64,000 nucleotides of DNA from Anaerolineae bacterium (GTDB lineage Bacteria; Chloroflexota; Anaerolineae; 4572-78; J111): assembly GCA_022071955.1 (NCBI GenBank), contig JAJVIM010000022.1, forward strand, positions 331,760 to 395,759. Direction: 5' to 3'. A model generated the notes under the pieces. It was given only the letters and a program-made list of their open reading frames with translations, searched no databases and was not told the origin of the DNA. The position numbers were made by a program, and so were the translations under genes. This document shows positions 51,457 to 60,155 of the stretch, one piece after another (the stretch's first letter is position 1; every line of letters begins with the position of its first letter).

Positions 51457-51516
51457 ATAAATGATAAGAGGCAACGTTGCCTCTTGTTTGATTTTAAACC
51501 TCACCAAGGAGACACT

Positions 51517-52335
51517 ATGCGCCTAAAAGATAAAGTCGCCATTATTACCGGAGCCGGACGAGGGATTGGCGAGGCCACTGCCCTGCGCTTTGCCGAAGAG
51601 GGGGCATTTGTTGTGCTGGCCGATGTTGATTTTGACACCGTAAGCGAGGTGGCCAGAGAAATTAACAACAACCCCGCGATTGTTGCCTCTCGCGGCAATG
51701 CGGCGCACAACGGCGGCTCGCAGGCCGGCGCGGAGGCCGTGGCTACCCAACTGCAATTGGCGCTGCCGGTAAAGGTTGATGTCACCAGCCAGGCTTCGGT
51801 TAAAGAAATGGTTGAGCTGACAGTTAACCGCTTTGGCCGGATCGATGTGCTGGTGAACAACGCCGGGATTGTGCGCGACGCGCAACTGATAAAAATGACC
51901 GAAGAAAAGTTTGATCTGGTGATCGACATTAACCTGAAAGGTGTTTTCAATTGCGCTCAGGCCGTTGCCCCGGTGATGATTGAACAAGGCAGCGGCGTTA
52001 TCCTCAGCACCGCTTCGGTGGTTGCCCCTTACGGCAACTTTGGCCAAACCAACTACGTGGCCAGCAAGGCCGGCGTGATTGGCATGACCAAAGTTTGGGC
52101 CCGCGAACTGGGCCGCAAGGGCATTCGGGCCAATGCGGTAGCGCCCGGCTTCATCAAAACCCGCCTCACCGAAGGCATCCCGGATAAAGTGATGGAAAAG
52201 CTGATCGAGCGGATTCCGCTGGGCCATTTGGGTGAGCCGGTTGATGTGGCTAACGCGTTTGTGTGGCTGGCCTCAGACGAGGCTCGCTACGTTACCGGCC
52301 ATACTTTTGCGGTTGATGGCGGCACGGTTATTTAG
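51517..52335 (+). CDS. phaB2: acetoacetyl-CoA reductase-like SDR
   Basis: 272 residues. It has the SDR motifs ITGAGRGIGEATA, NNAGI, and YVASKAG with the catalytic Tyr and Lys, and GTVI at the C-terminus. Unlike the first reductase it has an insert (about 55-85) around RGNAAHNGGSQAGAEA. AAGGAG is 6 nt before the ATG. It probably forms (R)-3-hydroxyacyl-CoA for the synthase. Two such reductases in one locus suggest different chain lengths or cofactors. Confidence 0.85.
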   Translation: MRLKDKVAIITGAGRGIGEATALRFAEEGAFVVLADVDFDTVSEVAREINNNPAIVASRGNAAHNGGSQAGAEAVATQLQLALPVKVDVTSQASVKEMVELTVNRFGRIDVLVNNAGIVRDAQLIKMTEEKFDLVIDINLKGVFNCAQAVAPVMIEQGSGVILSTASVVAPYGNFGQTNYVASKAGVIGMTKVWARELGRKGIRANAVAPGFIKTRLTEGIPDKVMEKLIERIPLGHLGEPVDVANAFVWLASDEARYVTGHTFAVDGGTVI

Positions 52336-52368
52336 CCGCGCCAAACCTGATCAAAGGAGATAAAACCC

Positions 52369-52749
52369 GTGCGTAGAGCAAAAGATATTATGACGACTGA
52401 TGTCGCCGTTATTGCCGCGTCGGCGCTCATTAGCCAGGCTATTGGCACCATGAAAGAGCGCGGCATCCACGCGCTGATCATCAAACCGGAAAACAGCGAA
52501 AAAGCGTATGGGATCATCACCGAGGCCGACATCGCGTACAAAGTTATCGCCCTGGGGCACGACCCCAAAGAGCTGACGGTGGCCGATATTATGACCCGCC
52601 CGTGCATCACCATCAAACCGGAAATGACCGTTGAAAACATTGCCCGCCTGTTTGCCAACCACCGGATTCACCGCGCCCCGGTGGTGCAGGAGTCGCTGCT
52701 GGGCATTGTGGCCGCATCTGATATTTTGCACAAAGGCCGCTGGTGGTAA
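52369..52749 (+). CDS. CBS-pair protein 1
   Basis: 126 residues, two CBS motifs: IMTTDVAVIAASALISQAIGTM (about 7-28) and the second at IMTRPCITIKPEMTVENIA (about 70-88). The link EKAYGIITEADIAYKV is a typical strand-helix break. GTG start with AAAGGAG. CBS pairs bind adenosyl nucleotides. No enzymatic domain is attached. It is one of two tandem copies in the PHA locus. Confidence 0.85.
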   Translation: MRRAKDIMTTDVAVIAASALISQAIGTMKERGIHALIIKPENSEKAYGIITEADIAYKVIALGHDPKELTVADIMTRPCITIKPEMTVENIARLFANHRIHRAPVVQESLLGIVAASDILHKGRWW

Positions 52750-52761
52750 AGGAGAAGATCG

Positions 52762-53145
52762 ATGCAAACTGCACAGGAAATTATGACCAAAAGTGTGGTC
52801 ACGGTGCCGGCGTCGATTACCGTCGCTCTGGCAATGGCCATGATGCGCGAGAAAAAACTGCGCAACCTGATTGTTGAGCCGGACAGCTCTGACGACAGCT
52901 ACGGCATTATCACTGAAGCCGACATTGTGTACAAGGTAGCGGCCCAGGCCAAAAACCCGGAAACCATTTTGGTGGCCGAGATCATGACCAAACCCTGCAT
53001 TGAAATTGACCCGGATATGCTCGTGCAGGAAGTGGCCGCCCTGTTTGCCAACCACGGCATTCACCGCGCCCCGGTTATCAAAGGCAAACTGCTGGGCATT
53101 GTCACCGTGTTTGATATTGTCCGCGAAACGCTGTGGTGGCAGTAA
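52762..53145 (+). CDS. CBS-pair protein 2
   Basis: 127 residues, closely like the protein just upstream, with IMTKSVVTVPASITVALAMAMM (about 8-29), YGIITEADIVYKV and IMTKPCIEIDPDMLVQEVA. AAAGGAG sits before the ATG. It is probably a paralogue that arose by tandem duplication. Both may sense AMP, ADP or SAM, which I cannot show from the sequence. They lie between phaB2 and the PhaE-like genes. Confidence 0.85.
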   Translation: MQTAQEIMTKSVVTVPASITVALAMAMMREKKLRNLIVEPDSSDDSYGIITEADIVYKVAAQAKNPETILVAEIMTKPCIEIDPDMLVQEVAALFANHGIHRAPVIKGKLLGIVTVFDIVRETLWWQ

Positions 53146-53185
53146 ATTGGTGGTGTTGCACCAAAATTTGCCCCATCCCCCCTGG

Positions 53186-53297
53186 CCCCCTTCCCCAGGG
53201 AAGGGGGGTGTTTAGGAAAAGGTGTCATTTGCAGGCGCTACGCGCCTGCAAATGACACCAAATCTCTATATCCCCCCTCCCCCGCTCGCGGGGGAGG
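53186..53297. repeat. three successive GC hairpins between CBS and PhaE-like genes
   Basis: Hairpin A: CCCCCTTCCCc/GGGAAGGGGG (53186-53207). Hairpin B: a perfect 18-bp stem (53221-53238 with 53242-53259) and a TAC loop. Hairpin C: CCTCCCCCGC-TC-GCGGGGGAGG (53276-53297). The word in A also occurs at 21804-21842. They fill the gap 53146-53396 and may end transcription. Confidence 0.75.
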
Positions 53298-53396
53298 GGC
53301 AGGGGAGGGGGTATAAGAAGGCGATCTTTCTCCCAGTTAAACGCAGAACCACCCGTAAAATATTAACCGGTAAAAATCACAAAAAGGAGATAACCA

Positions 53397-53885
53397 ATGG
53401 ATTGGGCAAAACAAAGCGAAGAAATGTTCAAAAGCTGGAGCGACACCCAAAAGAAAATGTGGGATAGCTGGCTGGAAACGGTGCAATCAGGCTCGGCGGC
53501 CATGCCCGGCCCGCAGCTCTGGCAAAAAACCGTAGAAACCTGGGAACAAACCGTTAACAATGTGCTGGCGGCGCAGTCCAAATGGGCCGAAACCTGGAGC
53601 GACAGCTTCAATCCCGACAACACCCCCGAAGAAATGGCCCAGTGGTTCAAACAAACCCAGGGGATGGTCACACAGTGGAACGAAACCCAGCAACGCCTGT
53701 GGCAAAACTGGTTCGAGCTGATTAAAAAGGCCGATGTTTCAAATATGACCAGCAGTTGGGAAGAAGAGGGCCAAAAAGCGTTCAAAAACTGGCAAGAGGC
53801 CATGCAAAAAGTGATGGACGCGCAGATGGATTGGGTGAATATGTGGACCCCCGGCGCGACCAAAGCCGACACCAAAAAGAAGTGA
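53397..53885 (+). CDS. Trp-rich PhaE-like granule protein
   Basis: 162 residues. It holds four copies of a helical unit ending in Q-x2-3-W-x2-3-W: TQKKMWDSW (17-25), AQSKWAETW (59-67), TQQRLWQNW (97-105) and AQMDWVNMW (142-150). The first resembles the first residues of PhaE (53904). Its C-terminus is lysine-rich. AAGGAGA precedes the ATG. It probably binds PHA granules or the synthase. Confidence 0.72.
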   Translation: MDWAKQSEEMFKSWSDTQKKMWDSWLETVQSGSAAMPGPQLWQKTVETWEQTVNNVLAAQSKWAETWSDSFNPDNTPEEMAQWFKQTQGMVTQWNETQQRLWQNWFELIKKADVSNMTSSWEEEGQKAFKNWQEAMQKVMDAQMDWVNMWTPGATKADTKKK

Positions 53886-53903
53886 GCCGGTGAGGCAAAT
53901 TTT

Positions 53904-55124
53904 ATGAACTGGACGAAACAGGCCGAAGAAATGACCCAGGCCTGGGCTAACGCCCAGAAAAAAATGTGGGAACAGTGGCTCAGCCTGGCCCAAAACTCAC
54001 CGGAATCCGCGACAGACGCGTTTAGCCAGTGGCAGACAATGGCCAAACAGTGGACCGACCAGGCCGAGCCCACGGCTCGCGCCACCGCCGAGCGCCTGCT
54101 GGGCAGCCAGAAAATGCTGCTGGAGTTGTTCCAATTTGCCATGAACGCCTGGCAGGACATCGCCGCCAAAGTGGCCGCCGGCCAGGATTGGCAGGCCACG
54201 CTCGGCAACTACACCCAGCAGTTTCAACAGCAACTGATCAAATCAGCCGAGGCGTCGCTCAAAATGAGCCAGGACTCCGCCGAAATGTGGCGCATGTACC
54301 AGGCCGACATGCAAAAAGTGGCCGGGCCGTGGGCCGCGTGGTGGCAACAAGCCCCGGAGCTGTTTGCCCGGGCCAACGGCGTCAATCCGGCAGCGGCGGG
54401 GCTGGCCGGCGTGTACCAGCAAATCTACGAGCAAACGTTTGGCCAATTTCTCAACAGCCCAACCATGGGGCTGAGCCGAGAGATGGAACACAAACTACGC
54501 CAGGGGTTTGATGTGTGGCAGGCCAATCGCCGGGCCGATTTTAACTACCAACTGCTGCTGATTGGCGCGTGGACCAACGCTTTTGAGCGCTTTCAAAAAA
54601 AACTGGTCGAGCTGACCCAGGCCAACACTACTATCAACACGCTGGAAGAGCTGGGCGGGGTGTGGATTGATGCCGCCGAAAGCGCCTTTGTCGAAGTTTT
54701 TGAGTCGCCGGCGTATATTGATGCCCAGGCCGAACTGCTCAACTCAAACATGCGGCTGCGCCTCAGCCAGCGGGAGATCACCGAACTGGTGCTGAAACAG
54801 CTCGACATCCCGACCCGCACCGAAGTTGACGAAGCCCATCGGGCCAATTACCAGTTCCGCAAAGACATGAAGGCGCTCAAAAAAGAGTTGGCTGCTGTAG
54901 AGCAGAGCCGCGCCGATTTGACCGACGCCCGGGCAACCATTGCCGCGCTCAAAAAAGAGTTGGCCGGCGTGACCAAATCCAACCAGCAACTTGCCGCCGC
55001 GCTGGAAACGCTCAAAAAAGAGGTCGCGGCGCTCAAAAAATCGACGGCAGCCGCCAAACCCGCCCCCCGCAAAACCTCAACCAAAGCCAAACCGGCCGCG
55101 GCTAAACCGGAAGGAGAAAGCTAA
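53904..55124 (+). CDS. phaE: PHA synthase subunit PhaE, class III
   Basis: 406 residues. The N-terminus MNWTKQAEEMTQAWANAQKK is followed by the PhaE central region with WRMYQADMQKVAGPWAAWWQQAPELF and GLSREMEHKLRQGFDVWQANRRADFNYQLLL. The last 100 residues are a lysine- and alanine-rich coiled coil. It partners PhaC in class III synthases. It ends 3 bp before phaC, and its RBS is AGGAGAAAG inside the phaE end. The lysine-rich tail is longer than usual. Confidence 0.9.
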   Translation: MNWTKQAEEMTQAWANAQKKMWEQWLSLAQNSPESATDAFSQWQTMAKQWTDQAEPTARATAERLLGSQKMLLELFQFAMNAWQDIAAKVAAGQDWQATLGNYTQQFQQQLIKSAEASLKMSQDSAEMWRMYQADMQKVAGPWAAWWQQAPELFARANGVNPAAAGLAGVYQQIYEQTFGQFLNSPTMGLSREMEHKLRQGFDVWQANRRADFNYQLLLIGAWTNAFERFQKKLVELTQANTTINTLEELGGVWIDAAESAFVEVFESPAYIDAQAELLNSNMRLRLSQREITELVLKQLDIPTRTEVDEAHRANYQFRKDMKALKKELAAVEQSRADLTDARATIAALKKELAGVTKSNQQLAAALETLKKEVAALKKSTAAAKPAPRKTSTKAKPAAAKPEGES

Positions 55125-55126
55125 CC

Positions 55127-56215
55127 ATGCAATTTCCCATTCAGATTACGCCGCAGCAAGCCATGCAGGAACTGCTGGAATACAACGCCAAAGTGGTGAA
55201 AGGCGTAGAGTTGTTGAGTCAGCTCAAAGAAGAAGACATTGTGGTCGGTTGCAGCGAAAAAGAGCCGGTTTACAGCGAGGATAAACTGGTGCTGTACCGC
55301 TTTAAATCGCTGGTGGACAAGCCGCACCCCATCCCGGTGCTGGTGGTTTACGCGCTGGTCAACCGGCCCTACATGGCCGATTTGCAGGAAAACCGCTCGC
55401 TGATCCGCAACCTGCTCAAACTGGGGCTGGACGTGTACCTGATCGACTGGGGCTACCCCGGCCGCGAAGACCGCTACCTCACACTCGATGACTACCTCAA
55501 CGGCTACATCGACACCTGCGTTGATGTGGTCCGCGAGCGGCACGGGCTCAAACAGATCAACCTGCTGGGCATCTGCCAGGGCGGCGTGTTCAGCCTGTGC
55601 TACACGGCCATGGTCCCGGACAAAGTAAAAAATCTGGTCACAATGGTAGCCCCTGTCGATTTTCACGTTGAAGGCAGCCTGCTCAACACCTGGACCTGCG
55701 GCGTCGGCTCCAAAACAATGGACACCGACCTGATGGCCGAAGCGCTGGGCAACATCCCCGGCGATTTTATGAATTTTGGCTTTGTGATGCTCAAACCGTT
55801 TCAGCTCAACCTGCAAAAGTACGCCGCCGTGCCCAATCTGGCCGCCAGCCAGGACGCGTTGATCAACTTTTTGCGCATGGAAAAGTGGATTTTCGACAGC
55901 CCGGATCAGGCCGGCGCAGCCTGGTCGGAGTTCATCAAACTGTTTTACCGCGACAACAAGCTCATCAAAGGCGAAGTTGAAATCGGCGGCAAACGGGTTG
56001 ATCTGGGCAGCATCAAACAGCCGGTACTCAACATTTACGCCGAACAGGACCACCTGGTGCCACCCCAATCCACCATCGCTCTGAAAAAATATATTGGCAG
56101 TCAGGATTACACCGACGCCGGCTTCCCAACGGGGCACATTGGGATGTACGTGAGCGGTAAAGTGCAGCGCGATCTCCCCCCCACCATCGCCAACTGGATC
56201 AAAGAACGCGGTTAA
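55127..56215 (+). CDS. phaC: class III PHA synthase subunit PhaC
   Basis: 362 residues. The lipase-like box with cysteine is NLLGICQGG (Cys150). The acid is in AEQDHLVPP (about Asp308) and the base in GHIGMYVSG (about His337). The length (about 355-365) is that of class III PhaC, which needs PhaE. It polymerises (R)-3-hydroxyacyl-CoA to PHA. A terminator follows at 56240, the end of the PHA operon. Confidence 0.97.
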   Translation: MQFPIQITPQQAMQELLEYNAKVVKGVELLSQLKEEDIVVGCSEKEPVYSEDKLVLYRFKSLVDKPHPIPVLVVYALVNRPYMADLQENRSLIRNLLKLGLDVYLIDWGYPGREDRYLTLDDYLNGYIDTCVDVVRERHGLKQINLLGICQGGVFSLCYTAMVPDKVKNLVTMVAPVDFHVEGSLLNTWTCGVGSKTMDTDLMAEALGNIPGDFMNFGFVMLKPFQLNLQKYAAVPNLAASQDALINFLRMEKWIFDSPDQAGAAWSEFIKLFYRDNKLIKGEVEIGGKRVDLGSIKQPVLNIYAEQDHLVPPQSTIALKKYIGSQDYTDAGFPTGHIGMYVSGKVQRDLPPTIANWIKERG

Positions 56216-56239
56216 CTACCGGCGCGTTGCGAACTCCCC

Positions 56240-56271
56240 AAGGCTCGGCCCAGTGCCGGGCCTTTCTTTTT
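56240..56271 (+). terminator. rho-independent terminator after phaC
   Basis: AAGGCTCGGC (56240-56249) and GCCGGGCCTT (56255-56264) form a stem with one mismatch around CCAGT, followed by TCTTTTTTT. It marks the end of the PHA operon. Confidence 0.85.
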
Positions 56272-56328
56272 TTGACAGCCGCCGCCAAAGCATCTATGCT
56301 AACCCCAATCACCCACCGGGAGCGCGCC

Positions 56329-57732
56329 ATGGAACTTGAATTTTGGGGAGCCGCCCAAACCGTTACCGGCTCAATGCATCTGCTCAAGGTTAACAGCTTC
56401 AATATTTTGTTAGATTGCGGCCTGTTCCAGGGCCGTCGCAAAGAAGCCTTTGAGCGCAACCGCCAGTTTCCGTTTGACCCCACCAAAATCGATGCCGTCA
56501 TCCTGTCGCACGCCCACATCGACCACAGCGGCAACCTGCCCTCGCTGGTGCGGCAGGGCTATCGCGGCCCCATTTGGGCCACGCCTGCCACGCGCGATCT
56601 GTGCGCCATTATGCTGCGCGATTCGGCGTTTATTCAGGAGCAAGACGTAAAATACGTCAACAAGCAGCGAGGCAAACAGGGCAAAGTGCTGTTTGAACCG
56701 CTCTACACCGCCGAAGACGCGCTCGAAACGATCAACCTGTTTCAAACTGTGGGCTACAAACGCAATTTTCAGGTGATGCCCGGTGTTCGCGCCCATTTTA
56801 GGGAAGCGGGCCACATGCTGGGTTCGGCCTCGGTCTCCGTGGATGTGGACGAGTACGGCCAGTTCAAGCGGCTGGTTTTTAGCGGCGATGTGGGCCGGCT
56901 CAATCTGCCTATTCTGCGCGACCCCGATCTGGTAGAGAGCGCCGATTTTATGATTATGGAAAGCACCTACGGCAACCGCTTCCACGAATCGCCCGACCAG
57001 GCCCGCAGTACCCTCAAACAGGCCGTGCTGGAAATTCACCGCAAGCAAAGCAAGCTGATCATCCCCTCGTTTGCGGTGGGCCGCACCCAGGAAATCGTCT
57101 ACGCGCTACACGAAATGTTCAGCCGGGACGAAATCCCCAAAGTCGATATTTACGTCGATAGCCCGCTGGCCACCAACGCCACCGAAATCTTCCGTCTGCA
57201 CCCGGAACTGTACGACCGCGACACCCTGCAATTTCTGGACGAAAACAATCGCCGCGACCCCTTTGGCTTTGAAATGGTCAGCTACATCCGCGATGTTCGC
57301 GACTCAAAGGCGCTCAACGAAATGACCGGGCCGATGATTATTATCAGCGCTTCGGGCATGTGTGAGGCCGGGCGCATTCTCCATCACCTGAAAAATAATA
57401 TTACCAACCCGCGCAATATTGTGCTGTTTGTCGGCTTCCAGGCCGAAAACACACTCGGCCGCAAAATTCTGGACGGCCAGCCCGAAGTGCCGATTTTTGG
57501 CGATCTGTATCCGGTAAAAGCGCGGGTGATGAAAATTGATGGCTACTCGGCCCACGCCGACCACAACGGTCTGTTGCGCTGGCTCAAAGCGGCCCAACTG
57601 CGGAGTGATTTAAAGAAGCTGTTTCTGGTCCACGGCGAAGAAGAAAACGCCCGAAAACTGGCCCACGCGGCGCTGCATCAGGGCGTGCCGAAAGTATTTG
57701 TGCCCGCCCGCGGTGAGCGCTTTAAACTGTAA
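56329..57732 (+). CDS. metallo-beta-lactamase RNA-processing nuclease (CPSF73/YSH1-like)
   Basis: 467 residues. The metal-binding motif is HAHIDHSG (61-68). REAGHMLGSAS is present, then FSGDVGR and the beta-CASP segment (about 205-410) with PSFAVGRTQEI and ISASGMCEAGRI. The C-terminus has VHGEEENARKLAH. It is a beta-CASP exonuclease or endonuclease and cuts RNA; DNA substrates are less likely. The ATG at 56329 follows GGGAG. It stands alone after the phaC terminator and converges with the PIG-L remnant 1 bp away. Confidence 0.92.
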   Translation: MELEFWGAAQTVTGSMHLLKVNSFNILLDCGLFQGRRKEAFERNRQFPFDPTKIDAVILSHAHIDHSGNLPSLVRQGYRGPIWATPATRDLCAIMLRDSAFIQEQDVKYVNKQRGKQGKVLFEPLYTAEDALETINLFQTVGYKRNFQVMPGVRAHFREAGHMLGSASVSVDVDEYGQFKRLVFSGDVGRLNLPILRDPDLVESADFMIMESTYGNRFHESPDQARSTLKQAVLEIHRKQSKLIIPSFAVGRTQEIVYALHEMFSRDEIPKVDIYVDSPLATNATEIFRLHPELYDRDTLQFLDENNRRDPFGFEMVSYIRDVRDSKALNEMTGPMIIISASGMCEAGRILHHLKNNITNPRNIVLFVGFQAENTLGRKILDGQPEVPIFGDLYPVKARVMKIDGYSAHADHNGLLRWLKAAQLRSDLKKLFLVHGEEENARKLAHAALHQGVPKVFVPARGERFKL

Positions 57733-57733
57733 C

Positions 57734-58378
57734 CTACCACACCTGGAGTTGTTTGAACACCTCGGCGTACTCCACGCCGATCACCTGGCCGGTCTCGCGG
57801 TCAATCTCCTTCATCCAATCCAGGCTGGCCTCGCCTTCCGGAAACTGGCTCACGTGGGCCTGGCTCGCCGCCAGTTTAACCTCAAAAACATCGCTCACAT
57901 CCACGTAAATATCCGGTTCGCGGGTGGTTGAAAACAAAAATACCCGCTCCAATTGACCCAAACCCGCGCCCGGCTCGTTGAGGTGTTCCGGGTGGTACAG
58001 CGGCATCTTTGACGGCATGTAAGCATCGAGCGCCGCCTGCCCCGCGGCCCGGTGATCGGGGTGAATCTGGCCGCTCCAAAACGGGTCAAACGTAAACAAC
58101 GTGTCGGCCCGGGTGATGCGGTACAGCCGGGCCAGTTGCGCCCGCACCGGCAAATCCGGCAGCAGTTCGCCATCGTGATGGCCCAGATTGAACGTTTGCT
58201 TAATGCCCAGTATTTGGGCCGCGGCCTCGGTTTCGTTGTGGCGGGTTAGCGCCACCTGCGCTCGCGTGGGGCCGGATTGGCGCACGCCAATATCGCCCAG
58301 GGTGCAATTCACCGAAAACACCTCCACCCCAAGTCGAGCAAGGCGGCAAATTGTACCACCACAAATTGTCTCGAACAT
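57734..58378 (-). pseudogene. PIG-L deacetylase gene truncated by the mobile element
   Basis: Reads as 214 residues from an ATG at 58378: ETICGGTICRLARLGVEV, then NLGHHDGELLPDLPVR and HPDHRAAGQAALDAYM. These are the middle and end of PIG-L, N-acetylglucosaminyl-PI deacetylase type, metal-dependent. The N-terminal metal-binding motif that should come before GGTI (an AHPDD-type motif) is missing. The recombinase gene of the element begins where it should be. The first few codons are therefore of the junction, and the missing 5' part should lie at the other end of the element. The product is unlikely to be active. Confidence 0.85.
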
Positions 58379-60039
58379 TTGTTCTCTAACAACACAACCT
58401 GCTCATCAGCGGTTATTTTTCCGCTGATCCGGGCCTTTTCGTGCCCATCTTCAACATACAGCGCAACTTTGATGTTGAACCGGGCCAGCAGTTCCCGCCG
58501 GCTGTCAGGATCCCGGCTTATCCGATCCCAGCCCTGGCGCATCAGAGCAGCAAATTTTTCAAGGTTCAATTTCTGCGCGTCGGACAGTGACTGTTTTTCC
58601 AACTGTTCTTCCAGGTCAATCTTTCGTTTCTCCAACTCATCTAACTGCGCCTCAATCCGTTCGATGTCCTGGGCGAAAATCGTTTTGGCGCGGCTGGACG
58701 TGGCAGACCGCATATTGTCCAACGCCTGCTTAAACTCATCCTGTACAATAACCAACCGATCCTTGACGAGCTTCAACTCCCCCTCAAGTGGACTGTTGGC
58801 TACTTTTTCCTGATATTTCTGGAGATTCTTTTCCAATTTCTCTTCATCCAAAATGAACCCGGAAATCCAATCCCAGACCGCAGCATCTACTTTGTTGGCT
58901 CGAAAATATGGGTTATTGCATTTTCGTAGTTTTCGGGCGCTGGCGTTGGACTTGGTTTTACAGCGATAATATTCATCGACCCGGCCCGACGCACGCTTAT
59001 GCGCGTTTCCCATCATCGCGTATCCGCAATCTCCACAGTGCAAATGGCCAACGAGGAGATAGTCCCGTTTTTTGCGGTTGCTGACCCCTTTCCGGGCCTC
59101 ACGGCGTTGCTGGGCGAGCTGCCACAATTCCGGCGTAACAATGGCCGGCACAGTTACTTTGATGTCCGTCGGCTCGGACTGTCCGACATAATCCCGCTTG
59201 GTGTGGGATTTCTTGGCAAAGGTCCAGACTCCGGCGTAAGTTTCATTTTTCAGGATGTTCCGCACCATTGAGGCGCACCAATTCCCCCGGCCCATCTTTT
59301 TGAGGACCCGCCCCCGGCGATCCGAATAGGTGTCAACTTTGAGTTCGGTTAATTTTCGGGCAATTGTCTCAATGCCAAGCGCAGTACAGGTTTCGTCTCC
59401 GATCACATACCACTGGAAAATATTGCGGACTGTTTTTGCTTCAACTTCGTCAATGACAAAATAATATCGCCGGGTAGAATTGTCGTAAGCCCATTGGTAA
59501 CCAAACGGCGGATGTCCTGCCGCAACAATGTGACCGTTCCGGGCCGTGTCAATTTTGCCTTTGTGCAGCTTGGCGACAGTCCGTTTATGGTCAGTGCCCG
59601 CTTGCCACCCTTCGATACTCTCAATTAACATCTGGTTGGCATCATTCAGGTCAATTTGGCGACTCTGCTCCGATTTGTGAAATTCAACACCCAACTGTTG
59701 CAGTTCTTGCAGGAACAGCAGGTAATTCACTCCTGACCAGGAACGATCCTGCCGGTCGGCCTTGTAGATAATGAGAGCGTCAATTTCACCGGTTCTCAGC
59801 AGCGCCCGAACTTTGGTCAATTCTGGCCGCTCAAGGGTGGTGCCGCTGAATTCTTCCTTGAAAATCCCGACAACTTCCATGTTCTGGCTGGCCGCGTAGG
59901 CCAGGGATTTTTCAACCTGGCTGTCGATGGATGTGCCATACTCGGCCTGTTTGTCAGTCGAGACCCGGGCATAGATAACGGCTCGTTTGATCACGGCCCC
60001 TTTCAGGATCGATGGTGCAGTTTGGTGTTGGACATACAT
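58309..60039 (-). CDS. large serine recombinase (integrase)
   Basis: 576 residues. The N-terminal resolvase domain has the nucleophile Ser in YARVSTDKQ, followed by DALIIYKADRQDRS. The recombinase domain (about 180-310) and the zinc ribbon with CGDCGYAM...C (about 345-385) follow, then a coiled coil (about 410-500). It should integrate and excise the element. AGAGG lies 6 nt before the ATG. The last 20 or so codons overlap the PIG-L remnant in another frame, so the C-terminus was probably altered by integration. Confidence 0.95.
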   Translation of the reverse strand: MYVQHQTAPSILKGAVIKRAVIYARVSTDKQAEYGTSIDSQVEKSLAYAASQNMEVVGIFKEEFSGTTLERPELTKVRALLRTGEIDALIIYKADRQDRSWSGVNYLLFLQELQQLGVEFHKSEQSRQIDLNDANQMLIESIEGWQAGTDHKRTVAKLHKGKIDTARNGHIVAAGHPPFGYQWAYDNSTRRYYFVIDEVEAKTVRNIFQWYVIGDETCTALGIETIARKLTELKVDTYSDRRGRVLKKMGRGNWCASMVRNILKNETYAGVWTFAKKSHTKRDYVGQSEPTDIKVTVPAIVTPELWQLAQQRREARKGVSNRKKRDYLLVGHLHCGDCGYAMMGNAHKRASGRVDEYYRCKTKSNASARKLRKCNNPYFRANKVDAAVWDWISGFILDEEKLEKNLQKYQEKVANSPLEGELKLVKDRLVIVQDEFKQALDNMRSATSSRAKTIFAQDIERIEAQLDELEKRKIDLEEQLEKQSLSDAQKLNLEKFAALMRQGWDRISRDPDSRRELLARFNIKVALYVEDGHEKARISGKITADEQVVLLENKCSRQFVVVQFAALLDLGWRCFR

Positions 60040-60099
60040 GATTTACCTCTTTTCTAACTTGAAGTCGTTGATTTGTGGTAGCCTGACGGCTGCTGCTTT

Positions 60100-60153
60100 G
60101 CTACTACTACCACGCTATACGCCAGATAGCACGCACATTGTGGTAGTAGTAGC
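60100..60153. repeat. nested inverted repeat ahead of the recombinase
   Basis: GCTACTACTACCAC (60100-60113) and GTGGTAGTAGTAGC (60140-60153) are perfect complements, 26 bp apart. Inside is GCTAT-acgccag-ATAGC. It lies between the stop of the ATPase gene and the recombinase start. It may be an operator or a terminator, or a transfer or replication site. Confidence 0.75.
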
Positions 60154-60155
60154 AC

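Noticed and set aside
58277..58813. 178-codon plus-strand frame at the element end
   Set aside because: It is antisense to the serine recombinase coiled coil and is Ser/Arg-rich, as expected from the complement of Glu/Leu codons.
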